A stretch of DNA of 64,000 nucleotides. Source: UBA6168 sp041752395 (lineage in GTDB: Bacteria; Bacteroidota; Bacteroidia; Chitinophagales; Saprospiraceae). Position numbers and translations under genes: made by a program. Under the pieces are notes generated by a model. That model had not been told where the DNA came from. It ran no database searches and was given only the letters and a program-made list of their open reading frames with translations. This document shows positions 18,659 through 27,115 of this stretch, in pieces (position 1 is the stretch's first letter; the number at the start of each line of letters is the position of its first letter). Where the stretch lies: NCBI GenBank assembly GCA_041752395.1, contig JBGSWN010000224.1, positions 28,575 through 92,574 on the forward strand, given 5' to 3'.

Positions 18659-19462
18659 CTATTTTTTCAGTTCTTCAACCTGTTCTTTCAACAACTTATT
18701 CTCCGCCTCCAATTTTTCCAGTCGTTTGTTCATCTCCAAAATATAAAGGGTAAGTTCTTCTATTTTCTCCATCTGCTTCACTTGCAGTTCGCCAATATTT
18801 CCGCCGTCCGCTTCTACCTCCTCTGCGGAAGGCATGTTCGGTAGCCTTTTGTTGGCATTAATGTATTCTTCTAATACCTTGAGTGGCATCAGTGTATAGG
18901 ACTTCTCAAAGACGTAATCTGGAAATGGGGGGAGTTTTACCCTAACCTCCTTTGAATATAATAATTCGCTTACTTCAATTCTTGGTGCCATCAATTTACC
19001 ATTGACAACTGTTACATTTCCGCTTACGCGCACAGACCCATCAAATCTACCAGCATAAGCTCCTCCACTGAACCATCCTCCAGTGCCACCTGAACCACCT
19101 TCACCACGAATAGCAACGCTGCCAAACCCACCACCAGTGCTATAGGCTACACCATGTATTGCAAAGTCACCTCTGGCATATATAGCACCGCCAGTGCCAC
19201 CACCAGACTCATCTGGAGTATTTGTAAAAACTGATAAGTGATATGCTGGATTTGGTATCATTCCTATACCTACGATTCCATTGCGGTTGATTGCATCAGT
19301 CGTATTACAGTTGCCAGTCCACTGCACACATCCAGCACCCAAATCAGGCCCAGAAGCATTTACCGTATTTTCTTTAGTAGCATCTTGTGCATTGACATTG
19401 GTATTTACAGTCAATAAAAATAGCGATACCAGTGCCAAGAAGAAGTAGGATGTGAATTTCAT
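18659..19462 (-). CDS. Tail-fibre-like secreted protein with C-terminal coiled coil
   Basis: 267 residues. A signal peptide (about 1-25, VNAQ) is followed by a Gly/Ser-rich segment (about 75-150, GGGTGGAIYARG, GGSGGTGGWFSGG), like trimeric fibre shafts. A conserved block (PDYVFEKSYTLMPLKVLEEY, then LPNMPSAEEV) and a terminal leucine-zipper-like coiled coil (about 220-267) follow. The block is typical of Bacteroidota tail-fibre-like proteins related to peptidase S74 chaperone regions. No S74 catalytic Ser/Lys is evident, so it probably does not self-cleave. It lies just upstream of the 618-residue cargo gene and could form a surface unit with it. Confidence 0.8.
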   Translation of the reverse strand: MKFTSYFFLALVSLFLLTVNTNVNAQDATKENTVNASGPDLGAGCVQWTGNCNTTDAINRNGIVGIGMIPNPAYHLSVFTNTPDESGGGTGGAIYARGDFAIHGVAYSTGGGFGSVAIRGEGGSGGTGGWFSGGAYAGRFDGSVRVSGNVTVVNGKLMAPRIEVSELLYSKEVRVKLPPFPDYVFEKSYTLMPLKVLEEYINANKRLPNMPSAEEVEADGGNIGELQVKQMEKIEELTLYILEMNKRLEKLEAENKLLKEQVEELKK

Positions 19463-19597
19463 AAAAGTATTATTTTGTTGGTTAATGATTGAAAAATTGT
19501 ACAGCGCAAAATTGACCTGTTAAAATCCACCAACAAAATTTCTTCACCCATAAAATATTCCTTATATTCGCCTTCATATCACTTAAACACATAGATT

Positions 19598-19972
19598 ATG
19601 GACAAACACCTCGGCTACAACATCAGAAAGATGCGTGAACTCAAAGGCTACAAACAAGAATACATGGCGGAAGGACTAGGCATCGGCCAAACCAGTTACA
19701 GCGACATCGAATCGGGCAAGGTCAAACTGACGGTGAATAGGCTCAAAAAAATTGCTGAACTCCTCGACACCACGCCACAAGCCATTGAAGAATTCAATGA
19801 CAAGAATTTCTTCCACATCATCAACCACCAAGGCAATGCTGGCCAAATCACCATCAATAATTCTTCTTTGGAAGAATTAGCAAAAGTTTTGACCGAACCA
19901 TACAGACAACAACTGGCCAGCAAAGACGAACAAATCCAGTTCCTGCAAAGCCTGCTCAAAAAGGCAGAATAG
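19598..19972 (+). CDS. XRE-family helix-turn-helix regulator
   Basis: 124 residues. The N-terminal HTH_3 domain (about 5-62) contains the recognition region QEYMAEGLGIGQTSYSDIES. The rest has a short beta segment (HIINHQGNAGQITINNSS) and a C-terminal helical tail (about 85-124) that may oligomerise. The gene is divergent from the tail-fibre-like gene, 135 bp apart, so it may regulate that A+T-rich island or itself. A bidirectional hairpin terminator follows. Confidence 0.87.
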   Translation: MDKHLGYNIRKMRELKGYKQEYMAEGLGIGQTSYSDIESGKVKLTVNRLKKIAELLDTTPQAIEEFNDKNFFHIINHQGNAGQITINNSSLEELAKVLTEPYRQQLASKDEQIQFLQSLLKKAE

Positions 19973-19982
19973 TTGCACATAA

Positions 19983-20017
19983 AAAAACGCCACCCGACTC
20001 CCTCGGATGGCGTTTTC
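19983..20017. terminator. Bidirectional terminator
   Basis: Stem AAAACGCCACCC / GGATGGCGTTTT between the XRE gene and the convergent hypothetical gene. The A-run on the left is a strong T-run for the minus strand. Confidence 0.75.
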
Positions 20018-20042
20018 CATTAAAGCCAAAAAGCATTGCCCT

Positions 20043-20423
20043 TCAAGCACTTGGCGGCTTAGGCGGCGTCACTTTCGAGTCGTCCACCTCCACGCCCCAT
20101 TCGATGAGCATCTTTGGGTTCTTGGCGTACTTCGCTTTCAGGAGGTTGAGGGCCGCACGGGTCGCATCGTTGAGCATCGGCTTGTGCTTGTCCCGCTCCC
20201 GGTAGGCTGTCTCGGCCTTGCCAGCAAAGTCCTCAGCCTCCGTGTGCTTGGTGAAGGCAGTGTCGGCCAGTGGAGCTATTTCATCAAAATTGTAGTCGTC
20301 GAGAATTTTGAGCGGGGAGTTTTCGCCCAGTTCCCGGTGCTTTGCAGCAATCTTTTTGGTGATGTTGAGGAAATCACCGCCCCATTGCGGGAGCTTTACC
20401 CGCCCTTTTGCAGTTCTAGCCAT
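20043..20423 (-). CDS. Conserved-looking hypothetical protein, 126 residues
   Basis: A hydrophilic, mostly helical cytoplasmic protein starting MARTAKGRVKLPQWGGDF and ending in a proline-rich tail (KVTPPKPPSA). No signal peptide, membrane segment or known motif is seen. The arrangement of short helices (LNDATRAALNLLKAKY) suggests a small helical bundle. It is preceded by a 340-bp A+T-rich region with repeated motifs and ends at the shared hairpin near 20000. The function is unknown. Confidence 0.65.
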   Translation of the reverse strand: MARTAKGRVKLPQWGGDFLNITKKIAAKHRELGENSPLKILDDYNFDEIAPLADTAFTKHTEAEDFAGKAETAYRERDKHKPMLNDATRAALNLLKAKYAKNPKMLIEWGVEVDDSKVTPPKPPSA

Positions 20424-20765
20424 GTTGAGAAGTGTTTAAGATGAAAAAAAATGGGTTTACAAACCAAATATATTACGATAAGGCTGAATTTGTCAATAGG
20501 GAAGGGGATATTCTTTTGGATATTGGTTAAATTCCATAATTATCATTGATATTAAAACAAATATTGTCGTTATTAAAACAATTAATGCAATTATCGCATC
20601 GAATAAGCGAATTATCGTGCGTGATGGTGTGATATTTGTTTTAATACCGGCGATAATAAAACAAATATTGGCATTATTGAGGCGAATTTCATAAAAATGC
20701 CTTATCCTAGATTGTTCACCAAAGGACGTTCCTCACCTACTTACTATATACTAATGTGAAATTGC
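20424..20765. other. A+T-rich intergenic region with a repeated 14-16 bp motif
   Basis: A 342-bp gap upstream of the 126-residue hypothetical gene and downstream of crtZ. Copies of ATTAAAACAAATATTG occur at 20551-20566 and, with changes, at 20655-20670 in direct orientation, and an inverted ATATTTGTTTTAAT lies at 20632-20645. No gene is seen. The spaced copies could be operators or a degraded repeat. Confidence 0.5.
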
Positions 20766-21284
20766 TTACTTCGAGGCGGTAGTTTCCAGAACAGGTTTTG
20801 CAGCCCCCTCCTTCTTCCCCCACTCACTCCTTTTCTTAAAATACTTCGGGTTCACCACCAACAGCCCAAACGACTCGCAGTCGTGCTTGCCCTGGTTGGC
20901 ATGGTGTGACCCGTGCGCCCGCAGGATGGCCCGGCTGTATTTCGAGTCCAGTTGCCGGAACCACGAAAACCGCTGGTGGATATAGACATCATGGATGAGG
21001 AAATAGATGGCACCGTAAATCGTGATGCCCACCCCGATGTAAAACAGCCAGGCGTAGGGCGTAAAAGAACCAAGCAGGATGCAAGTGATGCCCGGCGTGG
21101 CGAAGACGAGGAAAAACAGGTCGTTCTTCTCGAACCAGCGCCCTTCTTTGAAATCGGGCCGGTGGTGGTCTTCGTGCCACTTCCAGCCGAAGCCGTGCAT
21201 GATATGCTTATGGGCGAACCACGCCACGAACTCCATGCCGCCCACGGCGGCGAGGGTGATGAGGATTGCTTGGATTGTTGACAT
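20766..21284 (-). CDS. crtZ: Beta-carotene hydroxylase (fatty-acid hydroxylase superfamily)
   Basis: 172 residues with four hydrophobic helices and the histidine motifs of di-iron hydroxylases: HKHIMH, HEDHH, HDVYIH and HGSHH. CrtZ adds 3-hydroxyl groups to beta-ionone rings, giving zeaxanthin. It is last in the order crtI-crtB-crtZ on the minus strand. The 96-bp gap to crtB is almost entirely a 25-bp perfect inverted repeat made of octamers (21286-21374), which ends 2 bp before the start codon and could affect translation. No lycopene cyclase is in the window. Confidence 0.9.
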   Translation of the reverse strand: MSTIQAILITLAAVGGMEFVAWFAHKHIMHGFGWKWHEDHHRPDFKEGRWFEKNDLFFLVFATPGITCILLGSFTPYAWLFYIGVGITIYGAIYFLIHDVYIHQRFSWFRQLDSKYSRAILRAHGSHHANQGKHDCESFGLLVVNPKYFKKRSEWGKKEGAAKPVLETTASK

Positions 21285-21285
21285 G

Positions 21286-21374
21286 GTTGGATTGTTTTAT
21301 TGTTGGATTGCTTTATTGTTGGGGGGCTAGGTAATCGTAATACGTGTAACAATCCAACAATAAAACAATCCAAC
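21286..21374. repeat. 25-bp perfect inverted repeat made of octamers
   Basis: The arms 21286-21310 and 21350-21374 are perfectly reverse-complementary and each consists of 8-bp units (TTGGATTG, TTTTATTG). The loop is 39 nt. It almost fills the gap between crtB and crtZ and ends 2 bp from the crtZ start codon. Confidence 0.85.
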
Positions 21375-21380
21375 AATCAC

Positions 21381-22217
21381 TCACATTAAATTCAACCGCA
21401 TCCGCAGAGCCGAGCTGAAAAACAGGAAAATCTTCTTGCCGTCGTTGACTCGGATGCGCTGCTCCTTGACTTTGGCGGCGGCGGTTCGGCGGATTTTTTT
21501 GAATAAATTTAAGTAATAAACATAGGCCAAATATACGCCAAAACGGGCGCTCTTTGGCAATTGCACGATGCCGAGATAGGCATCGTCAAAGTCTTTTTTG
21601 ATTTCAAGTTCAATCTGGTGCTTGTCTTCTGGGGTGAAATTCGTGAAGTCCACGCCGGGGAAATAGACCCGGCCACGGTCGTCGAAGTCGCTTTTCAAAT
21701 CCCGCAGGAAATTGATTTTTTGGAACGCCGCCCCAAGGCTGCGGGCAGGTGCTTTCAGGTGCTCAAAAAGTTCAAGGTTGCCTTCGGTAAACACCCGCAG
21801 GCACATCAGGCCCACCACTTCTGCCGACCCGTAGATGTATTTTTCGTACAAATCGCTGCCATAAAACGTGTGGTGCAAATCCATTTCCATGCTATCCAAA
21901 AACGCATCAATCAGTTCTGGTTCAATGCCATAGCGATGCACCACTTCCTGAAAAGCGTGCAGCACAGGATTCAAACTGATGCGCTCCGCAATGGCCGTGT
22001 AGGTATCCGTTCGGAAACGTTGTAACAGGTCTGCCTTCGGATAGCCGTGGAAGGTATCCACGATCTCATCAGCGAAGCGCACGAAGCCATAGATGGCGTA
22101 AATTGGCATCCTGATTTTCGGGTCGAATGCCCGAATGCCCATCGAAAACGAAGTGCTGTACCGCTGGGTGATGAGTCGGCTGCACTCCTGGCAGGTGGTG
22201 TTGTACAAATCAAGCAT
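21381..22217 (-). CDS. crtB: Phytoene synthase
   Basis: 278 residues of the squalene/phytoene synthase family. The first aspartate-rich motif is in YGFVRFADEIVDTF and the second in NFLRDLKSDFDDRGRVYFP; both bind Mg-diphosphate. It condenses two geranylgeranyl diphosphates to phytoene. The gene lies 92 bp downstream of crtI on the same strand, with a heptamer-repeat block between. The GGPP would come from a polyprenyl synthase such as that at 59.8-60.7 kb. Confidence 0.95.
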   Translation of the reverse strand: MLDLYNTTCQECSRLITQRYSTSFSMGIRAFDPKIRMPIYAIYGFVRFADEIVDTFHGYPKADLLQRFRTDTYTAIAERISLNPVLHAFQEVVHRYGIEPELIDAFLDSMEMDLHHTFYGSDLYEKYIYGSAEVVGLMCLRVFTEGNLELFEHLKAPARSLGAAFQKINFLRDLKSDFDDRGRVYFPGVDFTNFTPEDKHQIELEIKKDFDDAYLGIVQLPKSARFGVYLAYVYYLNLFKKIRRTAAAKVKEQRIRVNDGKKIFLFFSSALRMRLNLM

Positions 22218-22244
22218 GGTCAGGCTAGTTATCTATTTTCAGTT

Positions 22245-22321
22245 GCGAGCCGTGAGTTTCGAGTTTCGAGCTATGACCTGCGACTTACTCGAAACTCGCA
22301 GCTCATAGCTCAAAACTCCTT
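22245..22321. repeat. Eleven-unit heptamer repeat between crtI and crtB
   Basis: Units such as TCGAGTT, TCGAGCT, ACTCGAA, ACTCGCA and GCTCATA stay in 7-bp phase for 77 bp, with approximate inversion at the centre. The crtI stop (TGA, 22310-22312) lies inside it. Confidence 0.8.
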
Positions 22322-23779
22322 TGCAATTAACTCCGCCACCACCTGCCCCGAAATCAGCGACGGCGGAACGCCAGGGCCGGGAGCAGTCAGTTGGCCAGTG
22401 TAATATAGGTTTTTTACTTTTTTGCTTTTGATTCGGGGTTTCAGGAAGGCCGTTTGCAGCAGCGTGTTCGCCAGGCCGTAGGCATTGCCTTTGAAGGCAT
22501 GGTAGTCCGCCTTGAAATCGTTGTGCGCAAACGACCGCTTGTACACAATTGAATTACGAACATCCTGCCCAGTGAGCTTTTCGAGGCGCTCCATCACAAT
22601 ATTAAAGTATTTCTCCCTAAGCTCATCAGTATCCTGTAAATCTGGTGCGAGCGGGATGAGCACGAAGAGGTTTTCGCAGCCCTCCGGCGCCACCGATGGG
22701 TCGGTCATGCTCGGTGCGCAGACGTAGAACAGCGGGTTGGTCGGCCAAACGGGCTGCTCGTAAATCTCCACTGCATGTTGCTTGAAATCTTTATCGAAGA
22801 AAAGATTGTGGTGGAGCAGGCCCTTCAGCCGCTTGTTGATTCCCAAATAAAACAGCAAGCTAGACGGCGCCATCACCCGCTTGTCCCAATATTTTTCAGA
22901 GTATTGCCGCACCCGCTTGTCCAGCAGGTTTTGCTCGACGTGGTGGTAATCGGCACCGCCAACTACGACGTCCGCAGCATGTTCGCCTTTCGTTGTAATG
23001 ACTTTTGTGGCGTGGCCATTCGGCACACAAATTTGTTTCACCTCCTCGCCAAGGCAGATTTTCACGCCCAGTTCCTCCGCCAAAGCCACCATTCCCTCGA
23101 TGATTTTGGTCATGCCGCCCATCGGATACCAAGTGCCGAGCGCCATGTCGGCATAGTTCATCAAGCTGTACATGGCCGGGGTGTTTTCGGGCGTAGCTCC
23201 GAGAAACAGCACAGGGAATTCGAGCAGTTCGATGAGTTTTTTATTGGTAAAAAGCTTCCGCACATGCGAGGACAGCGAGCTGAACATCTGCAACCGGAAC
23301 ATGCTGGCCAGTATCCGCCAGTCGGCAAACTCCCAGATGGAGAGGCTCGGCTTTCGCACGAACTCGCCCATGCCCACTTCGTATTTGTATTTCGCTTCGC
23401 TCAAAAATTGGCGCAGCTTGGTGCTACTGCCCGGCTCTTCCCGCTCGAACATTTCGCAGAGCGCATCTACACCAGCAGGTACGTTCAGTTCATCATTTTT
23501 ACCAAAAAAAATGCGGTAGGAAGGATCGAGGCGGGTGAGGTGGTAGTAGTCGCTGGCTTTTTTGCCAAACAGGTTGAAGTATTCCTCGAACACTTCCGGC
23601 ATCCAATACCAGCTTGGCCCCATATCGAAGGTGAAGCCCTTAGCCTCAAATTTACGGGCACGGCCACCAGGCACGGCATTCTTTTCAAGTACCGTCACGT
23701 CAAAGCCCTGCTTCGCCAAACAGCTTGCCGTGGCGAGACCAGAGAACCCCGAACCGATTACGATTACTTTTTTTGTCAA
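22310..23779 (-). CDS. crtI: Phytoene desaturase (CrtI-type)
   Basis: 489 residues. The N-terminal FAD-binding fold shows VIGSGFSGLATASCLAKQG and an E of the ADP-binding motif (VLEKN). The C-terminal motif LYYTGQLTAPGPGVPPSLIS is typical of carotenoid desaturases. It converts phytoene to lycopene or neurosporene. The only start that preserves the N-terminal Rossmann strand is TTG at 23779; no in-frame ATG precedes it. The stop codon TGA lies inside a heptamer repeat. It is first gene of the carotenoid cluster. Confidence 0.94.
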   Translation of the reverse strand: MTKKVIVIGSGFSGLATASCLAKQGFDVTVLEKNAVPGGRARKFEAKGFTFDMGPSWYWMPEVFEEYFNLFGKKASDYYHLTRLDPSYRIFFGKNDELNVPAGVDALCEMFEREEPGSSTKLRQFLSEAKYKYEVGMGEFVRKPSLSIWEFADWRILASMFRLQMFSSLSSHVRKLFTNKKLIELLEFPVLFLGATPENTPAMYSLMNYADMALGTWYPMGGMTKIIEGMVALAEELGVKICLGEEVKQICVPNGHATKVITTKGEHAADVVVGGADYHHVEQNLLDKRVRQYSEKYWDKRVMAPSSLLFYLGINKRLKGLLHHNLFFDKDFKQHAVEIYEQPVWPTNPLFYVCAPSMTDPSVAPEGCENLFVLIPLAPDLQDTDELREKYFNIVMERLEKLTGQDVRNSIVYKRSFAHNDFKADYHAFKGNAYGLANTLLQTAFLKPRIKSKKVKNLYYTGQLTAPGPGVPPSLISGQVVAELIAKEF

Positions 23780-23894
23780 AATTCTGCTTTTAACTTTTGG
23801 TAGAAACCAAAGGTTAACAGGGTTTTATTTTTTTTGTTTATGTTTTTGAGCTAAATATTTAAACAAAAAAATTAGGTAAGGCGATGTGACAAAT

Positions 23895-24965
23895 TTATAC
23901 TTCATCCATAGCCTTCATCTTCTCTGCGTTTTCAGCAATTTGGAGTCCTTCGACAAGTTTGGTAAGCTCGCCCTCCAGCACTTGGTCGAGGTTGTAGAGC
24001 GTCAGCTCGATGCGGTGGTCGGTGATGCGGTTTTGGGGGAAATTGTAGGTGCGGATTTTTTCGGAGCGGTCGCCAGAGCCAACGAGCGATTTTCGTTGCG
24101 CAGCAATGGTGGCGTTCAATTTCTCCTTCTGCATTTCATAAATTTTGGAATAGAGCCGCTGCTCAGCGATTTCCTTGTTCGAGTGCTGGGAGCGGCCCTC
24201 GGTACATTCCACCACCACGCCTGTTGGAATGTGCGTTAACCGTACACCCGATTCGGTCTTGTTCACGTGCTGACCACCGGCGCCGCTTGAGCGGAAAGTG
24301 TCGATTTTCAGGTCGGAGCGGTTGATGTTCACGTCTTCCATTTCCATTTTGGGCATCACGGCCACGGTAGCGGCGCTGGTGTGTACACGGCCTTTGGTCT
24401 CCGTGGTAGGCACTCGTTGTACCCGGTGTACACCAGATTCGAACTTCATTTTACCGTAAACATCGTTGCCACGCACCTCGACGGAGACTTCTTTGTAGCC
24501 GCCAACAGTTCCTTCATTTTCGTAGAGCGGTTCAGTTTTCCAACCTTGTGTTTCAAAGTATTTGATGTACATTCGGTAGAGGTCGCCCGCAAAAAGGCTG
24601 GCCTCATCGCCGCCAGTACCCGCCCGAATTTCGAAGATAATATCACGGGCATCCTCAGGGTCACGGGGGATGAGGAGGGTTCTGATTTGCTCCTCCAGTT
24701 CATCACGCCGGGGTTCCAGTTCCTGAAGTTCGAGCTTTGCCATTTCACGGAATTCATCGTCTTTTTCTTTCAAAAGCTCCTTAGCACCGTCTATATTTTC
24801 GAGCACTTTTTTATACTCGACATAGGTATCCACGACCTCTTTCAGCTTAAAATATTCCTTGCTGACCTTGGTGTAACGGGCTTGGTCACTGACGATTTCA
24901 GGGTCTGACATTTGCTCTTCCAGGTTGATGAAATTGCTGCGAATGGATTCGAGTTTATCTAACAT
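23895..24965 (-). CDS. prfA: Peptide chain release factor 1
   Basis: 356 residues from ATG 24965, the usual RF1 length; the TTG at 25007 gives 14 extra residues with no family match. The peptidyl-hydrolysis motif is SGAGGQHVNKTESGVR (GGQ), and EIRAGTGGDEAS precedes the domain that reads stop codons. The context RVPTTETKGRVHTSAATVAV fits RF1, not RF2. It releases nascent chains at UAA and UAG. There is no programmed frameshift. Confidence 0.96.
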   Translation of the reverse strand: MLDKLESIRSNFINLEEQMSDPEIVSDQARYTKVSKEYFKLKEVVDTYVEYKKVLENIDGAKELLKEKDDEFREMAKLELQELEPRRDELEEQIRTLLIPRDPEDARDIIFEIRAGTGGDEASLFAGDLYRMYIKYFETQGWKTEPLYENEGTVGGYKEVSVEVRGNDVYGKMKFESGVHRVQRVPTTETKGRVHTSAATVAVMPKMEMEDVNINRSDLKIDTFRSSGAGGQHVNKTESGVRLTHIPTGVVVECTEGRSQHSNKEIAEQRLYSKIYEMQKEKLNATIAAQRKSLVGSGDRSEKIRTYNFPQNRITDHRIELTLYNLDQVLEGELTKLVEGLQIAENAEKMKAMDEV

Positions 24966-25159
24966 GCGATTTTTTTTGAATTTTGCGCCGGAAACATTGC
25001 CCGGCAAGTGTTGAATAAAGGAAGGACGCTACTCCTCAAAAGGGAGTTGGAATTTGCGTAGCTACAAAAAGCGGCGAAGCTGGAAGGAGTTCATAAAATA
25101 ACTTTCATGTTTGCGGATGCAAAAATAGGAAAATTAACGACCGAAAAAACAGGACGAAT

Positions 25160-25858
25160 TTGACAGTTCCACTCATTTTGAATATCGAAGCTGCTACGGA
25201 GGTGTGTTCCGTGTGCTTGAGCCGGGGCATGGCGGTGCTTTCGGTGCAGGAGTCCGACGAACAGAACAAACACTCAAGCATCATCACGTTGCTTATCCAG
25301 CGCTGCATGGACGAAGCTGGGCTCAATCTACAAGACATTGACGCCGTTTCAGTGAGCGAGGGGCCTGGTTCCTACACCTCTTTGAGGGTTGGTTTTTCTA
25401 CTGCGAAAGGCATTTGTTTTGCGCTCAACAAGCCGCTCATTACGGTCAGCACATTGGCTGCGCTAGCCAAAGCCGCCCATCTTGAAGCACAGGACTCCGC
25501 CGCCCTCTACTGCCCAATGATAGATGCTCGCCGGATGGAAGTGTACACGGCGTTGTTTACAGCTACTGGTGAAACAGTGCTGCCTCCTCGTCCAGTGGTA
25601 ATCGAACAAGGTTCTTTCATGGAATATTTTGATGCAGAACAACGTATCATTTTCTGCGGAAATGGGGCTGAGAAGTGCAAGGCCGTCATCAACAATAATT
25701 TTTCGAGCTTTAGCAAGGTAGAAAATTGTAGTTCTGTGCAATTAATTTCAGGTGCTATAAACATGTTTTTGAATAAGAAATTTTCAGATACCGCCTATGC
25801 TTCTCCCTGCTACCTAAAGGCACCAAACATCACTTCCTCAGGGCAGAAACCCAGCTAA
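25160..25858 (+). CDS. tsaB: tRNA threonylcarbamoyladenosine biosynthesis protein TsaB
   Basis: 232 residues of the ASKHA-fold TsaB family: LILNIEAATEVCSV at the N-terminus, SVSEGPGSYTSLRVGFSTAKG in the middle, and a variable C-terminus. TsaB works with TsaD and TsaE to form t6A37 in ANN-decoding tRNAs. The start is TTG at 25160, with AGGAC about 8 bp upstream, one of few Shine-Dalgarno-like sites here; no ATG is possible before the first conserved strand. It is divergent from prfA. Confidence 0.93.
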   Translation: MTVPLILNIEAATEVCSVCLSRGMAVLSVQESDEQNKHSSIITLLIQRCMDEAGLNLQDIDAVSVSEGPGSYTSLRVGFSTAKGICFALNKPLITVSTLAALAKAAHLEAQDSAALYCPMIDARRMEVYTALFTATGETVLPPRPVVIEQGSFMEYFDAEQRIIFCGNGAEKCKAVINNNFSSFSKVENCSSVQLISGAINMFLNKKFSDTAYASPCYLKAPNITSSGQKPS

Positions 25859-25977
25859 ATAGTTGATTATTAAGCATCAAGGATTTAATATAAGAAAAAA
25901 AATTACTTTTAAATAAGTTTGAATTTTAAAAATACGCTTTTATTTTCGCACTGATTTCGCACACTTTAAGCATTACG

Positions 25978-26043
25978 ATGGACGATTATCACTTCGATTG
26001 GTATAGTTCTTGGTTTGCAGGTATGAAGATTTTACTAATTTGA
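25978..26043 (+). CDS. Possible 21-residue micro-ORF upstream of the ArsR gene
   Basis: An ATG-TGA frame of 21 codons (MDDYHFDWYSSWFAGMKILL and one more residue) ends 56 bp before the first ArsR-like gene. It is rich in aromatic residues and lies in otherwise A+T-rich intergenic DNA. It could be a leader peptide or chance. There is no Shine-Dalgarno site. Confidence 0.2.
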   Translation: MDDYHFDWYSSWFAGMKILLI

Positions 26044-26099
26044 GAAAACTTGAATGTTGATTTCAACAATTTTTTAACCAGTTTTTAAAAAAACATAAT

Positions 26100-26438
26100 A
26101 TGAGAAAGCAAAAGAGCGAGACGATTGTGCTCAAGAAGGGAAAAGAAGAAATCCACCTCGACTACGCAGAATTGCGCAAAGCCGTGTTGGTTCTTCGGGC
26201 CATCAACCACAAACTGCGCCAGCGGGTAATTGACTTGTTGGAGGAGAATGAGAAGATGACCGTTACTGACATCTACATCAAATTGCGGCTTGAGCAAAGT
26301 GTAGCTTCACAGCACTTGGCCATTCTGCGCAGGGCTGGCGTTGTTGCCACCGAACGTCAAGGTAAATTCATTTTTTACGGATTGGACAAAGACCGTTTGG
26401 GACAAATCTCCAAATTGGTGGAAGATTTGGCAGCTTAA
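26100..26438 (+). CDS. ArsR-family winged-helix regulator (first of two paralogues)
   Basis: 112 residues with the winged HTH at about 30-100; the recognition segment is VTDIYIKLRLEQSVASQHLAI. No metal-binding cysteine pair (such as ELCVCDL) is present, so it is probably not an arsenic/metal sensor. The N-terminus has a basic extension (MRKQKSETIVLKKGKEE). A second, similar gene lies 290 bp downstream on the same strand. Related Bacteroidota proteins are standalone regulators of unknown signal. Confidence 0.85.
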   Translation: MRKQKSETIVLKKGKEEIHLDYAELRKAVLVLRAINHKLRQRVIDLLEENEKMTVTDIYIKLRLEQSVASQHLAILRRAGVVATERQGKFIFYGLDKDRLGQISKLVEDLAA

Positions 26439-26607
26439 AAAAACAGTGATTACTGGCTTTTTGCATGGAATACGAAAGTATTCTTTTTCTTAATTCAAAT
26501 TATAATCCCTTGATGAAAAAAGCTTGACTTAAGCCAAGGCAAAGCTTAGAGGCACGTATAAACATGTGCTTACTTTATTGCTACACTTCTATTTTATGGG
26601 CTTTTCA

Positions 26608-26648
26608 AAAATGCTGTAAACCTCACCGGGCTTACAGCATTTTTTTTA
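26608..26648 (+). terminator. Terminator between two ArsR paralogues
   Basis: Stem AATGCTGTAA (26610-26619) / TTACAGCATT (26632-26641) followed by seven T. It makes the two regulators separate transcripts, although it lies 170 bp after the first stop. Confidence 0.75.
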
Positions 26649-26725
26649 TAACTTTTTTGAAAAGATAAATAAATAGCGCATATTTGCCTCAACAACTTCT
26701 TTTTCGCCAAAAAATTTTGACTTCT

Positions 26726-27046
26726 ATGAGAAAGGCTAAGGTAATCATCAACGATGATAAGCTACAGGTGTCGTCGGATATACTCAGGGCATTGGCGCAT
26801 CCACTGCGCATGAAAATCCTTGAGTTCATCGACGAGCACGAGACGATAAACGTCAACAAAATCTACAACACTTTAAAGCTTGAGCAATCCATCACCTCAC
26901 AACACCTTCGCATACTTCGGTCGGCTGGTCTTGTCGAAACGATACGTGACGGAAAATTCATCCACTACAAGGTAGATTATGATAGGGTGACCACGGCTGT
27001 GAAGGCCATTGGATCATTCCTGAGTTTGCCAAAGACTGGCAGGTAA
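26726..27046 (+). CDS. ArsR-family winged-helix regulator (second paralogue)
   Basis: 106 residues from ATG 26726; an upstream TTG-type start at 26684 is less likely. It matches the first paralogue closely around LKLEQSITSQHLRILRSAGLVETIRDGKFIHYKVD and also starts MRKAK. Metal-binding cysteines are again missing. A hairpin terminator at 26608-26648 separates the two, so they have independent transcripts. This suggests a duplication followed by divergence. Confidence 0.86.
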   Translation: MRKAKVIINDDKLQVSSDILRALAHPLRMKILEFIDEHETINVNKIYNTLKLEQSITSQHLRILRSAGLVETIRDGKFIHYKVDYDRVTTAVKAIGSFLSLPKTGR

Positions 27047-27115
27047 AACTGGGTTAAGCTAAAGGGGAAAAGGTTAGCGCAGTATTTTATTACTTGAGCC
27101 AAACAAAGGCGTTTA

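Noticed and set aside
22775..23803. 342-codon plus-strand frame opposite crtI
   Set aside because: crtI is unambiguous; the opposite frame is a His/Val-rich shadow.
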